Source of the DNA: Cyclina sinensis
Lineage: Eukaryota; Mollusca; Bivalvia; Venerida; Veneridae
Length of the DNA: 64,000 nucleotides
Reading direction: 5' to 3'
Assembly (NCBI GenBank): GCA_012932295.1
Contig: JAAONU010000017.1
Location: 1,674,001-1,738,000 of the forward strand
Of this stretch, positions 1 to 12,465 are shown piece by piece. The position numbers and the translations under genes are program-made. A model generated the notes under the pieces. That model did no database searches. It saw only the letters and a list, made by a program, of their open reading frames with translations, and had not been told where the DNA came from. Each line of letters begins with the position of its first letter. Within the stretch, counting starts at the first letter, position 1.

Positions 1-215
1 AAACCGTCGACCTAAATAATTGACATACTTATTTTAGCAAATACATTAATGCAAAAAAGTCCTAAGAGAAGCTGGCTCAAAATGTGTCATTCCATGAGTG
101 GCCTTAAACTTGTCTTATACTTCCTGAAGAAATGATAACTTTCTTTGAACAGTCTGGAAATATTCTGACATTATTTTCGAATGATAACGCAATTTTTTAA
201 AATCTAATTTTACAG

Positions 216-3200
216 CCAACATACTGAAGGCGGAAAATGAGTCGGAGTTGGAGACCATGTTGAAAGAAATCGAAGAGAAATCGTCGCAGACTATTAGAAC
301 TATAGACGAACTAGCGAACAAACATAACGTAAGCAGCTGTTACATGTACTAATAAAAATAAGATTACAGTACTGATTTATGACTGAGGTAATCTTTCTCA
401 GGTAACTAATACAAGGAGATTAACTCATTGTTTTCCCAACACATCCGTGAAGAAAGCCTGAGGAGGAATTTAAAATGAAACTTTGTTGGCACATTCTATA
501 ACTAGTCATTGACTCCATCGCGAATGAGGCCCTGACAGCGACTGAAAGATGTGAAAACATGTGTTGCAAGCTGTATAAAAAACAGTGAATTTGGACATTT
601 TACAATTGGAAACTTAGACTAAATAATCTCTGACCGTCTGGAAAAAAGATTTTCACTTATATTGTAGATTGTAACCCTGTCTAGTTGCTTAAATAATGCG
701 ATGAACTACGTGTATAAGATACAAAGATACTTGTTTTACAAAAAAGATCAGTCAGTCCAAATTATGAAATGAAACAGCCCCTTGTTTTAGTTTGAATGGA
801 AACCTATTGTCTAAACATGCATTTTATGACTGTTGAATTACTAGAATAATATTCCGCGTCATTTACAATACACGTAGTGAGAACTTCTTTTTTTTTGCTG
901 TTGTTAGTTGAATAATTGCCAAACTTAACTTTTTGTCAATGTTATAAGCTGACAGACTTACCACCATACGTTTTCATTGTAATACTGTAGTTTTGTTGCC
1001 AAAATTCATGTAACATAGTTTGAATTTTCCTTATAAGTAAGTTCATGAATTATTAATTTCAAGTACTTTACTTATAACACTCAAACCATATACACAAGTG
1101 TGTTTTAAATACATGTATATTGAGGTTAACAAAAAGGTCTAACGAGTTATGTTGTAGTAAAAATGTCTCGTTTTTATTTACTTCACATTCAAATGATTAT
1201 GTTTTGCTTGTCAACTTGTGTCAAAATTAAAGGTTTGTTTCACATCTCAGTTTTTTCTAAATGGGTAGTTTGTGCTCTAGCATATGTAGACGTATAAAAT
1301 TTACGACACATCGTAAACCAGATACTTGTGCCGTATTGTTTTACTTTTCGTCCATGTGCCCTTCACTGTGGTATGCCTTAATCGTACCCAGTCAAAAAAC
1401 CGTTAAAATTTACATCAAGGGTTTTGCTTTATACACAAATATCTCGGCCATTTAAGAAAAGATTCTCCGTCAAGACAAGTTGATCTCATGTTAGTTGTAT
1501 AAACGCTAGGAAGGTTTGGTATGTCGCTATTGTCCAGTTGCATACATTTCGTGTATTTTTGTCAAGGTTAGCAATAAAAGGGCTTTTCGTTTTGTTTTGT
1601 TACAATAACATCAGTAAATCTCAAGTTACAAGCTGTCAAGTCGTAGCCCTTTCAGCCCTGTTTATTTTGTAACAAGACGTGTACATTGTGTTATGATCGA
1701 AAAATACTTTATCTGATAAATTTCAATGAAGATTTAAATATCTTACAATGTCATGCTATCAGTAGGGCGTAGCTCTGCATATCTCGAACACCAATGAGTA
1801 ACGGGGATTTCCTTGTTGGTAACCAGTCAAAGTCATGCGGTAACACTTACGGTGTCACACGTGTGGTACAAATGTAACGGACCCATGTACGGCCCTGGTC
1901 ATAGTTAATTAAACAAAGTACAACTTGTTGCATTTTTTTAAAGTTCTAATTGTTCACTGACAGTTAAAAAATAGAACGAAATGGGAGTTAAAGTTAAGAA
2001 CAAATGGCAGATATGGATCGTGACGCTGTTTCGATAGCTTTAACCAATATGTAGATATGGTTACTGACTTCTGTTAAATAGTGACAATTCCTTACTGATT
2101 ATTTTCATCACTATTTACATGTTACTTATCAGAGCGCGAAGCTAGAAAGACCCTTTCTAAAATCGAAATAGGCTAGACGTTTAAATGCGCCAAGTCAGAG
2201 AGTTATAAGGTTACATACATAATTATTTCCCTCGAACAGGGTGCTTGGGGTGAGCTTTCAGAATTGGCCTTTGCATGTTGCCCGCCATTTGTCGTCTAGA
2301 GGCCATATTTTTTATCCAGTCTTTGTAAAATTTGCCGAGAAATGTTTGTCCTGATGATATCTCAGAAGATTTCGAAACTGGGTTATGTGGGTTCAAAAAG
2401 TAGGTCATTGGCCCAGATCAAAGGAAAACACTGTAGAGACCACATTCTTCATCCAGATGTCATTACTATCTCTCTGAACAACACTATTTCTCTTTGATCC
2501 CTAAAACTAGTAAATCGTGATAAAAAAAATCGAAAATAGGTCACATATGTTCATAAACTAGATTACCATTTCAGGTCAGTTCAAAAACCTTGTGAACACT
2601 CCAGAAGCAACTTTTTTATCCAACTGACATGAAACTTGTCAGGTTATTTTGATGGTTCTCATGACAAGTTAGATTCTTAGTCTCAGCTGGTCAAAAATTG
2701 GTCACCAGCAGACAAAGTGAACACTCTACATATCACATGTTTGGTCCAGAGTCTTCATTGAGTTTGTTGAGGTTGTTTATTTTAAAGATCTTTTGGATTG
2801 TCTTGAAACTTGGTCAGAGAGGGTCCAAAACTAGGGCATTAACTCAGATCAGTTGAAAACCAAGTTAACACACTGCAGGTCACATTTTTTGTCCGGTCTC
2901 AATAAAAAAAATTCATGTTTTTTTTCAATTGTTTAAAGATCTCTTGGATTGTCTTGAAACTTCATCACATAGGGTGAAAAGCTAGGTCACCAACTCAGAA
3001 AGGTGGAAAACGTATAAAACACTCAATGTCTCAGTTTTTGCCATTTTTGTGAGGGTATTTTGATGATCCAAGGATGAGGGTTAAGCAGGGACTTGTGTGG
3101 TCAAAGTCTAGGTCACCAGCTTGGAGCAGTGAAAAAAATATTACAAGGTCACATGTTTTTGCCCAGTTATAAGTAGATCAGAAAGTTTGTATGATTTCTT

Positions 3201-3760
3201 TACGGAGTTTTAAACTGCGTCATTTAGGGTCAAGTAAGAGTAGCAGCTAAGTTCAATGGAAAACTTTATAAACACAGTCATCTAATTTAGATATCAAATA
3301 TTTGATCCAAATTTTGCTAGAAATATGGAGAATATCTTCGAGATGATACCGCTAGAGAGTTTGGGACTAGGTCATGCATGCTCAGGATTGAAATGACGTT
3401 AAATGGAATGACAATCTATGTTGTTGTTGTTTTTGACAAAAATATCTTTACTCTGAAATACTTGTATGTCTGTGCTTTTTTAAAACTTATTTGGGATTTG
3501 CATATGCATTTAAATTTCTTCAATTGAATTGTTTATATTTTCAGATAAAACACACCTTAGAATGTTTAAACGGGTCCCCGGGCGAAGCCCTCGTGAAAGC
3601 AGCTGATGAGCAAAATGTTGACGTCATAATTGTAGGGAGCCGGGGTCACGGGACCATACGCCGAACCGTAATGGGTTGCACGAGTGATTATATTGTACAC
3701 CATTCTAGAGTCCCCGTCATGGTGTGTAAACATGAGGATGAACATCATAAATTGAAGTGA
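216..3760 (+). CDS. Universal stress protein family member A, last two exons (5' end outside window)
   Basis: Seen: two exons in frame, 216-328 (acceptor TTTTACAG, donor GTAAGC) and 3545-3760 (acceptor ATTTTCAG, ends TGA). Exon 3 is 113 nt and exon 4 is 216 nt, exactly as in the two complete copies downstream. The last exon carries the UspA-family nucleotide-binding signature GSRGHGTIRRTVMGC and the C-terminal strand VPVMVCKHEDEHHKLK. Exons 1-2, with the MIAMDGSKH strand, must lie left of base 1. The motif normally ends G-(S/T); this copy has Cys, so ATP binding may differ. A polyadenylation signal AATAAA lies at 3915-3920. Family knowledge: UspA-like cytosolic proteins are alpha/beta nucleotide-binding dimers linked to stress tolerance; the role of animal copies is poorly defined. 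The 3.2-kb intron holds only diverged repeats. Confidence 0.88.
2395..3290. repeat. Diverged ~150-bp tandem repeat in the USP-A intron
   Basis: Units share the phrase GGATTGTCTTGAAACTT (near 2795 and 2945, about 149 bp apart) and phrases of the type 'lost AGGTCACCAGCTCAG'. They are old and diverged. The layout resembles the tandem cores of hairpin-ended mollusc elements elsewhere in this window, but clear ends are not visible. Confidence 0.5.
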
Positions 3761-4447
3761 GTCCACTCAACTGGCGCCTATCAAGTCATTCTCATGAGTA
3801 TGTAATATTACGGAACACCCGCAAAAACGCTGTTGACTTGAGGTTACTGCAAGAATGAGATTGTCTTTTGGTAGAAAGTATTTTATGTTTAGTATAAGTG
3901 CCATAGAAATGAAAAATAAAGAAAAACATTTTATTTTCATTTCTTGTGAAAATAACTAAATTCAGCTACAGTTTTAACCGTAAACTTATCATGAAACCCT
4001 TTATTATATAATCCATAGAAAACGCATAGATCTATTGTTACAGTAGCATTTAAGTTACCAAAAGAACCATATTAAAAGAAACGTTTTAGGAATTTTATGT
4101 ATACCACATTATATCTCTGCCTTTGTAATTCTGTCCACAAACGCTTTCATTGTATGCATATTTCTGTCACCATAGCAACAAATAAAACAAAGACACAAAC
4201 CAGCATCGATTTTTTTTCTCCAATCTATTTTTCTCTTTAAAGTCGACTGTAGTGTTGTAAATATGCTTGGTGATTTTGCAATGCGTCATGCAGATAACAA
4301 CCTGAATACAAACTAATGAATGTGTTTTCCTATAAGACAGAATTTGAAGGACATTTCTGCAAAACAATCTGAACATTGTTACATTCCAGAATCGATGGCC
4401 TGTTTGTTTACAAATATATTATGCAGTTTTCATTGGCCGCTCGTATG

Positions 4448-4580
4448 ACTAGGGGCGGCTCGGTGGTCCAGTGGCAATGCTCCATGTAACATGGATTGTA
4501 CTACAGTACCCCCATTTTACCGCCCCCCCCCCCCCCTCACCAATAAAAAGTATCCTAGATCCAGACGTATCTGGTTCTTA
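4448..4580 (+). repeat. Truncated tRNA-headed SINE
   Basis: The head GGGGCGGCTCGGTGGTCCAG matches the head of the better copy at 32936 (GGGGCGGTTCTGTGGTCCGG). The match fades after the A-box region, so this is a 5' fragment. Confidence 0.4.
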
Positions 4581-4984
4581 TACTTCTCTACTTGTGACAT
4601 TAATCAATGGATTTTTGACAGTACATTTATGCATAATGCATGTTGTCATAACAGCGTCGGAGAAATCTCTTAATGAGTATTTATTATTATTACTTACATC
4701 TGACTACAGTGTTGAATCAGTCATTGATGACTTAACGTGTAAACAGTTTTGTACTCGTAAAAATGCCCAAGTTTTCATATAAAACAGTAACAGCCTTGCA
4801 ACTACTGGAGGTGGTCTTAGAATATGAAATTATCTACGCTGTGACAAGCAGTATTAACTATATACATTTATGTGTGTGTGCGCGTGTGTGATTATCTTAA
4901 CCCTTAGACAGCTTAAAGTAATTCTACATCATTTAGTTTATACCAACTTTATTTTAGTTCGATTGTGTAGGAAGCTTTTAGCTT

Positions 4985-5230
4985 ATAGACACACTCTCGA
5001 ATCCGTTCCTGGAACTAACCAGTACTTTGCAATGAGTGTAAAGTTTCTTGCTCAAGGAATAAATGGCTTGCCCATGACTAGGTTTGAACCCGTGCGGTTA
5101 GCAATCCTTTGACTACATCATTTAGGAAGCAAATTCTTGCAACTAATATTAATCCGTCTCGACGACTGTTACCTGGGTTCAAACCCGTATTTACGCCGAA
5201 ATTGTGAAATGCGGAAAGTCACTGAATATT
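4985..5230. repeat. Dispersed repeat fragment
   Basis: The segment around 5125-5170, with TTGCAACTAATATTAATCCG and CTCGACGACTG, reappears at 33136-33182 inside an SHFL intron (TTGCAACTTATATTAATCCG and CTCGATGACTG). It is therefore an interspersed repeat, not a gene. Confidence 0.45.
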
Positions 5231-6378
5231 CTTATCCCTGAAGTGGCTCGAAAGACAACAAAAAATATCAGTATATTGAAAATAGTTGGATATTTAAAAA
5301 AAAAATGCTCAAATTTTGCCCATATCTATTTACATTACAAAAAGGATAAACTGTAGGTGCTAGTCTATTTAATCAAAGCAAAAAGTGAGAAAAAAATGTT
5401 TATCAGCAATACAGAAACGTGATAAAAAGAAGAAAAAAGTCCATTGTAAACCTTTATGTGTGCATTTTTTGCCAACAGATCGTCGCGATTCATTAAGCTA
5501 ACGTTCTTTGAGTAATTGGAAATAATAAATTGACAAGCTTTTTTTACAAGACGGCAAGAAGGAGAATAATGGATAAAAAATGTGCGGTCAGAAAAATCGA
5601 GTGTTCGTGTCAAATTTTTGAACTAAAGTAATTTAACTGCCTTCTTTTATCTTGGCTGCGTAACATATTTCATTTGGAAAAAGGCTTATAAGTTTTCAAC
5701 TTACTTAAAAAGATAGGAAAGCAATGTATTTCTAGTGCTTTGATAGTTGCGTTTGTTCTACATTTCTTTACATTCTGTTCTCTTCTGTTCTGTTCTCTTC
5801 AATTTCTTCCTTTGAATAAGATCGGTGTTTATCAACACTTTGACTACCTGATTTTAATGCACGAATAATATAATAAGTGTCAATATCAACCCCGTATAGA
5901 AAGCCAAAACGCGTAAGACAATTTTTACAAAACGTTTCTAGAATGATTTTATAATTTCAAAAATCACAGAACAGTAGCGCGTTTTATGGATAACTAATGA
6001 TTACTTTTTTTTAACGTGTCACAAGAGTTACGTACCTTCAACATACACAATTCTTATAAATTCCATTTTTCAAAGCCTGGATTAAAATTTGTTCAGTTTT
6101 GTAAGTGAAAAAAGGTCGCGGAATTACTCTTATACTTTTGAACAGATTCATACATACCATTGACATAATGGTGCATTAAAACTGACATCTTTAAATCTTT
6201 TAAATTTTGTAAACTTTAAAAAAGAATGTTCTGTCAATTTTTATTCGAGATAAGATAGTTTGATGCTGAACGTCTTATACATTAAAGTTAGCTATTAGTC
6301 AACGGGTAAAAAGAAATTCACATGATTCTTATGATTATGTGTGCGCGGTGGTGTGTACATTTTAAAACGACATTTTAT

Positions 6379-8355
6379 TAGCTCACCTGTCACGCAGTGA
6401 CAGAGTGAGCTATTAGGATACCCTTGTGTCCGGCGTCCGTCGTCCGTCCGTCGTCCGTCGTCAACATTTTCTTTAAATGACATCTCCTCCTAAACCCCTG
6501 GCCCAATTTTAAAATAACTTCATACTAATGGTCCTTAGATGTCCCTTTACCAAGTTTGCTCAAATGGTTCCGGTCCAATGCACAATATGGCTGTGAGGCC
6601 CTAAAAGGTGTTTTTAAAATGGAAATTTCAAAAATCTTCTTGTCTGAAATAACAAGGCCCAGAGCTTTCATATTTGGTATGAAGCATCATCTAGGGGACC
6701 TCTGTCAAGTTTGCTCAAATCATGACTTCCGGGGTCAAACTGGTTCAGCCCCGGGGGTAAATAGATTTTACTTAGAATTTATATAGGAAAAACTTCAAAA
6801 ATCTTCTTCTCCAGAACCACAAAGCCTGGCGCTTAGATATTTTGCATGTAGCATTAACTAGTAGACTTCTACCAAGTTTGCTCAAATCATGATCCCCGGG
6901 GTCAAGTTGATCCCGCCCGGGGGTCAGTTAATTTTATATAGAGTTTATATAGGAAAAACTTCAAAAATCTTCTTCTCCAGAACCACAAAGGCTAGAGCTT
7001 AGATATTTTGCATGTAGCATAACCAAGTAGACCTTAACCAAGTTTGCTCAAATCATGATCCCCGGGGTCAGATTGACCCCGCCCCGGGGGTCAATTGATT
7101 TTATATAGAGTTTATATAGGAAAAACTTCAAAAATCTTCTTCTCCAGAACCACAAAGCCTGGAGCTTAGATATTTTGCATGTAGCATTACCTAGTAGACT
7201 TCTACCAAGTTTGCTCAAATCATGATCCCCGGGGTCAAGTTGACCCCGCCCGGGGGTCAATTGATTTTATATAGAGTTTATATAGGAAAAACTTCAAAAA
7301 TCTTCTTCTCCAGAACCACAAAGCCTGGAGCTTAGATATTTTGCATGTAGCATTACCTAGTAGACCTTTACCAAGTTTGCTTAAATCATGATCCCCGGGG
7401 TCAAATTGACCCCGCCCCATAGTCAATTCATTTTATATATAGTTTATATAGGAAAAACTTCAAAAATCTTCTTCTCCAGAACTGCAGGCCTGGAGCTTAG
7501 ATATTTTGCATGTAGCATTAACTAGTAGACTTCTACCAAGTTTGCTCAAATCATGATCCCCGGGGTCAAATTGACCCCGCCTGGGGGTCAGTTGATTTTA
7601 TATAGAGTTTATATAGGAAAAACTTCAAAAAATCTTCTACTCCAGAACCAGAAAGCCTAGAGCTTAGAAATTTTGCATGTAGCATGACCTAGTAGACCTT
7701 AACCAAGTTTGCTCAAATCATGATCCCCGGGGTCAAATTGACCCCGCCCCATAGTCAATTCATTTTATATATAGTTTATATAGCCATCTGATCTTAGTCT
7801 GCAAAGTTTGCTTCGGTCTTCCCAACTGCTGAGTTCAGTACGTACAGTCCATGGTCTGTGGATCACCTATCTTGTGTGTCATAACGTGCTCTCAAATTCT
7901 GTACTGGTACAGAATTTACCAACACAGGTTAACTGCATACCATTATGTAACTTAAATACTGTCTCAAAATAGCATATACCCTAACACAAAAGTCACTTCT
8001 AGACTGTACATTTCTGAAGGAAACTACCTTCAGCCAAAATGAAAACATTACACCTGTTTCAGATATCCATATTTCAATTTGTACTTCATACAATAGTTTC
8101 ATGTTAACTTACAAAGAAAAAAAAAATGTATCGAAAGTCTAATGACTTTGAAATGTTAACATTTTCCATGTATTTATCATCTAGACGAAATGAGGTAAAC
8201 TGGAAATTATTAAAACAGTTCATGTAAAGTTAAAACTTCACCAATCAGCAAGTGTGGACACATGCCCTTCTTTCACCAATTCTCTCCTCATTATGTCTAC
8301 AATATCGTTTCATGGTCTATCAGGTGAGCGATTCAGGGCCATCATGGCCCTCTTG
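6379..8355 (+). mobile_element. Hairpin-ended element with 166-bp tandem core (pearl/HINE-like)
   Basis: Seen: the left end is a palindrome, AGCTCACCTGTCAC then GTGACAGAGTGAGCT, followed by a GTCCGTCGTCC-rich stretch. The core has about six to seven units starting near 6781, 6947, 7114, 7280, 7446 and 7611, with a period of 165-167 bp and the shared phrase ATCATGATCCCCGGGGTCAA. The right end has CAGGTGAGC, the reverse complement of the left GCTCACCTG, then the hairpin GGGCCATCATGGCCC and TCTTGTTT. Family knowledge: bivalve pearl elements and other Helitron-derived non-autonomous elements have a tandem core of this size. No transposase or helicase frame is visible. Units are highly similar, suggesting recent expansion. 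Confidence 0.7.
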
Positions 8356-8510
8356 TTTATGAATATAAGATTTAAAGATTAAGCCGACATGAGCCTCTTC
8401 CTGGGAAAACCAAGCTCTCTCTTATGGGTTTTTTTCCACATAGCTTTTCAATCTTTGCATTTTTTCTCTAAAAAATGATTGTTCTTATATTACTGAGAGA
8501 CTTTTTCTCT

Positions 8511-8535
8511 ATAATAATAATAATAATAATAATAA
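8511..8535. repeat. (TAA)n microsatellite
   Basis: About eight perfect TAA units. Confidence 0.9.
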
Positions 8536-8571
8536 ACACCAAAGGAAGGCTAATAAATAATTAATAATAGA

Positions 8572-8671
8572 TTGTTGCTGCCAGACAATTTTCTGCTTTT
8601 TAAATTGTTGCTGCCAGACAATTTTCTGCTTTTTACATTGTTGCTGCCAGAAAATTTTCTGCTATTAACAC
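8572..8671. repeat. 33-bp tandem repeat, three units
   Basis: Three consecutive near-identical units begin TTGTTGCTGCCAGACAATTT; the third has minor changes. Confidence 0.85.
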
Positions 8672-9292
8672 GCTTTGTTGCACTTTAAGTTTGATCTATG
8701 AAAACAAACATAAACGTTTAAAAGTGAGTTTTCACCGATAAAAACTACGTTAAAATCGTTCCTCAAGACACAAGCCGCTGGATTCTACATTTGTATGGGC
8801 ATTCCTCTTAAAATCACATACGTCACTTCCTCTGTTTACCGAAAAGGGATCAGACGCTTACCTACTATCTGAAATTTTTTTTTCTTTGATGCATACATTG
8901 GGTGACACCTTTGATCACACGTTAGTTTTATCAAATACAAAGAAACTGATTTCAGCATCGACGTTGTGTACCATTTCTTAAAACACGCATTTTATGTTAC
9001 AATCACCAGCATCCAGTCGGAAGAAGAAGACACCCGTTTTCGCGTAGTGGCGCTCATTTTAGCATCCTGCGCTTTTTACTACCGTTTTCACTCATAACAT
9101 CGATGAGTAGCATTGATTTTCTATGCTGAATGACTGCACATGTTATGCCGTCTGCTTCTCGTCTGTAATTTTCCGATTCGTTGCTTTTTTTAAAACAACA
9201 TACACGTTTCACGCGATAATCTATAGACGAAATATACTGTGATATCACTGCAGTCGTGGTATGTGAGTTGAATACAAGAATTGCAAAAAGCC
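8672..9292. other. Upstream region of USP-B
   Basis: This holds no repeat or gene that I can name. It should contain the promoter and 5' UTR of the stress-protein gene starting at 9293. Confidence 0.4.
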
Positions 9293-11174
9293 ATGGCAGA
9301 AAAAAACAAAACAGCAGCAGATGGGAAAAGGAGGAATGTCATGATTGCAATGGATGGAAGTAAACATTCTGTGTATGCATTTGAATGTAAGTAGGAATAA
9401 TATTGAATGGTTTTGATATATATGTGTATATAACATATGTTAAGTATAGCCATGTTGTCATGAATTTATGAATTCAGTTTTAAGACACGTATTTGCTCAA
9501 AACCGTTTCCAACTGAATCACAACTTTGTTGCAAGCTTTCTCCCTCAATGAGCGGTTTACTTGAGCAATTCACAGTTCTCTCGCGCAAAGAATAAATCAT
9601 ATAGTTTCTCGGCTGACGGTGTTTATACTTGCTCAGCTTTCAGGAAAGGAGCCTGTTGCTTAACCCTGGGGTTTATTATTTATTTACGGTCCCTGTTTAA
9701 CAAAAAAAGAACAAAGTAAAACATGAAATACCTACAGATTATGACCATCACGAGTTCATGTTATAAGGTTTTCTTATCTTATACATATTTTGAGATATTC
9801 CTGTAATTTTCCCAGATTTGCACAAGGAAACATCACTGAAAAAACGTGTAGAATAAGTTATACCAAGTTATCTTTCTTGAATGAGACTCCCAGGAATACT
9901 AAAATATTGACAAAGTCTTCTGTAGTTACAAAGTTTTGGAAGTATCGAAAATAGTCCCATCCGTATACAGCATAATGTTGATACTGACTGGCATTTTAGA
10001 GTATAAAGCAATGCGTGCTGGTTTTGTAAACAGATCCGTCAGTTAGAGGTAACAACTTAACTTTTTTTTGATCTTATAATGTTCATTCTCACAGGGTATG
10101 CTAAATGTATGTTTGAACCAACCGACAACGTGCTCATGGCCTACTGTGCGGAGAATACGTATGCGCTACCACGTAAGTCACTGTGTATAATAATAGATGA
10201 TTCCTTTAAAAATTTAAACTACTTTTTGTTCAATCAACTTTCCTGTCCGTAGTAGCTGTCGTCTGCCAAATTTCTTGTTGTCGGTTATTCTGCCTTTGTA
10301 TTCCTAAAGCTCTGTCGTCTGCTCAATTTAACTGTCGTCTGCAAAGACCTCAAATACCATTTGCTCAATAACCTATCGTCTGCTCATGCTCAAACTACTG
10401 CAAATAAATTATCATTTGCTTATGTCTGCTGTCTTCCAGCTAAATTTATGTTTCATCCTCTGTTTAAAATGGTGTTACTGGCACTATTTTTCAGCCACAG
10501 CTTTGATGGGAGGAAATGAAAGCGCTATCCTGAAAATAATGAAACAGTATGAGGATGATGTGATGAAAGTGTTCAGAACTATTGATGAAATTGCAACCAA
10601 GCATGATGTACGTAAAAAAAACAGCATTGCAAATAACCTTAGAACGCCCATACACTTCTTTGTAAAAAAGAAATTGGATATTTTGGTGAAATAGAGCTTT
10701 TGCAGTTGCTTCAAATGATTCACAGATAATACACGTGGAAACTTCTTGCGATTTTACTGACAATAAACAAGAAGAAGGAAATTACTTCGATGTCATCATC
10801 ATCATCATCATAATCACCACCACCTTCACCATCATCACCATATTTATCGCAATTAACACTTTACTGTCTTCATCATTATCATCATATTCATCATCATAAA
10901 CATCATCGTAGTCATAAGTTCATGTCTTATCAACTTAGACAAGTTCTGGTTATTTCAGATTAGACACACTCTAGAGCGCTTAAATGGTGTTCCAGGCCCA
11001 TGTCTTATCAAAGCCGCAGAAAAGCAGAATGTTGACCTAATTATCGTCGGAAGTCGAGGCCACGGGACGCTTAGACGCACGATCATGGGTAGCACGAGCG
11101 ATTACGTTGTGCATCATTCTCACGTGCCTGTCATAGTGTGTAAACATGAAGATGAGTATCAGAAACTTCATTGA
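9293..11174 (+). CDS. Universal stress protein family member B, complete, 166 aa
   Basis: Exons: 9293-9386, 10095-10172, 10495-10607 and 10959-11174, with intron phases 1, 1, 0 and GT/AG at every junction. The frame starts MAEKNKTAADGKRRNVMIAM and ends KHEDEYQKLH then TGA. The first beta strand VMIAMDGSKHS is the UspA N-terminal nucleotide-binding strand. The last exon holds GSRGHGTLRRTIMGST, matching the family pattern G-2x-G-9x-G-(S/T), so ATP binding is expected. There is no signal peptide or membrane segment; it is probably cytosolic. The length is normal for a single-domain Usp. Intron 3 contains a CAT-rich microsatellite. A candidate polyadenylation signal is at 11500-11505. It lies in tandem with USP-A and USP-C, same strand and same exon sizes, indicating local duplication. 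Confidence 0.93.
10793..10910. repeat. Imperfect (CAT/ATC)n microsatellite in intron 3 of USP-B
   Basis: A run of CAT/ATC/ACC triplets with interruptions. Confidence 0.8.
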
Positions 11175-12018
11175 CGCCCCCAGTCGGGCAAACGGAAATG
11201 GATAAATGAAATCCTTAACAGGGGCTTAAGATGCGTTGTAAACAAACGAGTGATGCCCCTTTCCTTTAGATGGAAGTTGATTTAAAATATATTGTTTTTT
11301 TTCACATCGAACCTATAACTGTCATATTAAGACTCGCCTACATTGTAAATATTTATTATATTACTCAGGAGCTTAAAATATTTACAGGGTGAAATTTCAT
11401 ATGTATAGAAATCTGCTATTAAAATAACACGGAACGTAACTAGACAGTTCAGACGTTAGATGTTCACGAAGGGTTATGGCTTTCTGTACATGTATAAAAA
11501 ATAAAATTCGGTACACACGTTTCGAATTGGAGATGCGTACACGATTGCAATTGAATTTAGTTCCTTTGAAACAAATAAAAAAAAGGTTTTACTGTGATAT
11601 ATTATCCGATATATGCACAGTAGACGAATTGACTACATATTGACTGTTGAATCTCCCTTGTAATGTTCAGGTATGCACATTGCTGTTTACATTTGATAAT
11701 ATCATTATAAATGCTTTTCACTGTCAGAAATGTTTTTATTCATACCATTGACTGTACATAACGTAATGAAATATTTACAGATAAACAGTTTTTTGTATGT
11801 GCATTTTTAAGTGTGAAACTTCCCTATCTGGGCCATCAATGCAATGATATGAGGTAAACAAATCCTAGTATCCGGTCGTCTGTTAGAAAAGTAATCGAAA
11901 GATCAAAGGTCCGAAAATCCTTGAAATTCGTCGACAAATTTCTTCTTTTTCAACAAATCTTCTATCTGTAAATGCAGTTTGTACTGCCGAAGACTCAGAC
12001 GACTAGAGTTATAAAACA
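11175..12018. other. USP-B 3' flank, no gene recognised
   Basis: AT-rich sequence with polyadenylation-like AATAAA motifs and no supported open frame. Confidence 0.4.
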
Positions 12019-12125
12019 TTTCTTTGATAGTTTGTTAATGATATGCAGGGATTTCTTTGATAGTTTGTTAATGATATGCAGGGATTTCTTTGATAGTTTG
12101 TTAATGATATGCAGGGATTTCAAAT
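12019..12125. repeat. 33-bp tandem repeat, three units
   Basis: Three near-perfect units contain TTTCTTTGATAGTTTGTTAA and end ATATGCAGGGA. Confidence 0.9.
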
Positions 12126-12465
12126 GTCGAAACTGCGATCAGAAACTTGCATAAAACAACACCTTCATCTTCGTACACGAATTAATAAACAACTCCGGAG
12201 GATGTAGACCAGGAATATGCTCAAAAAACTGGGGGTGGGGGAGGCCGGGAACGCACAAACAAACTATGGGCAGTCATGATGCCGTTTTTTTTTCAAAGGT
12301 TGTATAAAATATTTCTTACATGTTTGAGTGGCAAACAACTTTTTTTCAATAGTTTGATGTTGAATAACCAAAATACAATGTATGATTGATTCATGTTAGA
12401 TGAAATCATGGCAACAACAGAAACAAACACAAAAGAAGCAAGGTTGTAAATAAAATATAACTAAG

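Larger units (their letters stand above)
3761..6378. other. Intergenic, no gene recognised
   Basis: This is AT-rich spacer between USP-A and the tandem-core element. It holds the USP-A 3' region, a tRNA-like SINE head (4450-4485), a C-rich homopolymer near 4523-4536 and a dispersed repeat at 4985-5230. Short open frames here have no family motif, splice context or codon pattern that I would support. Confidence 0.5.
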
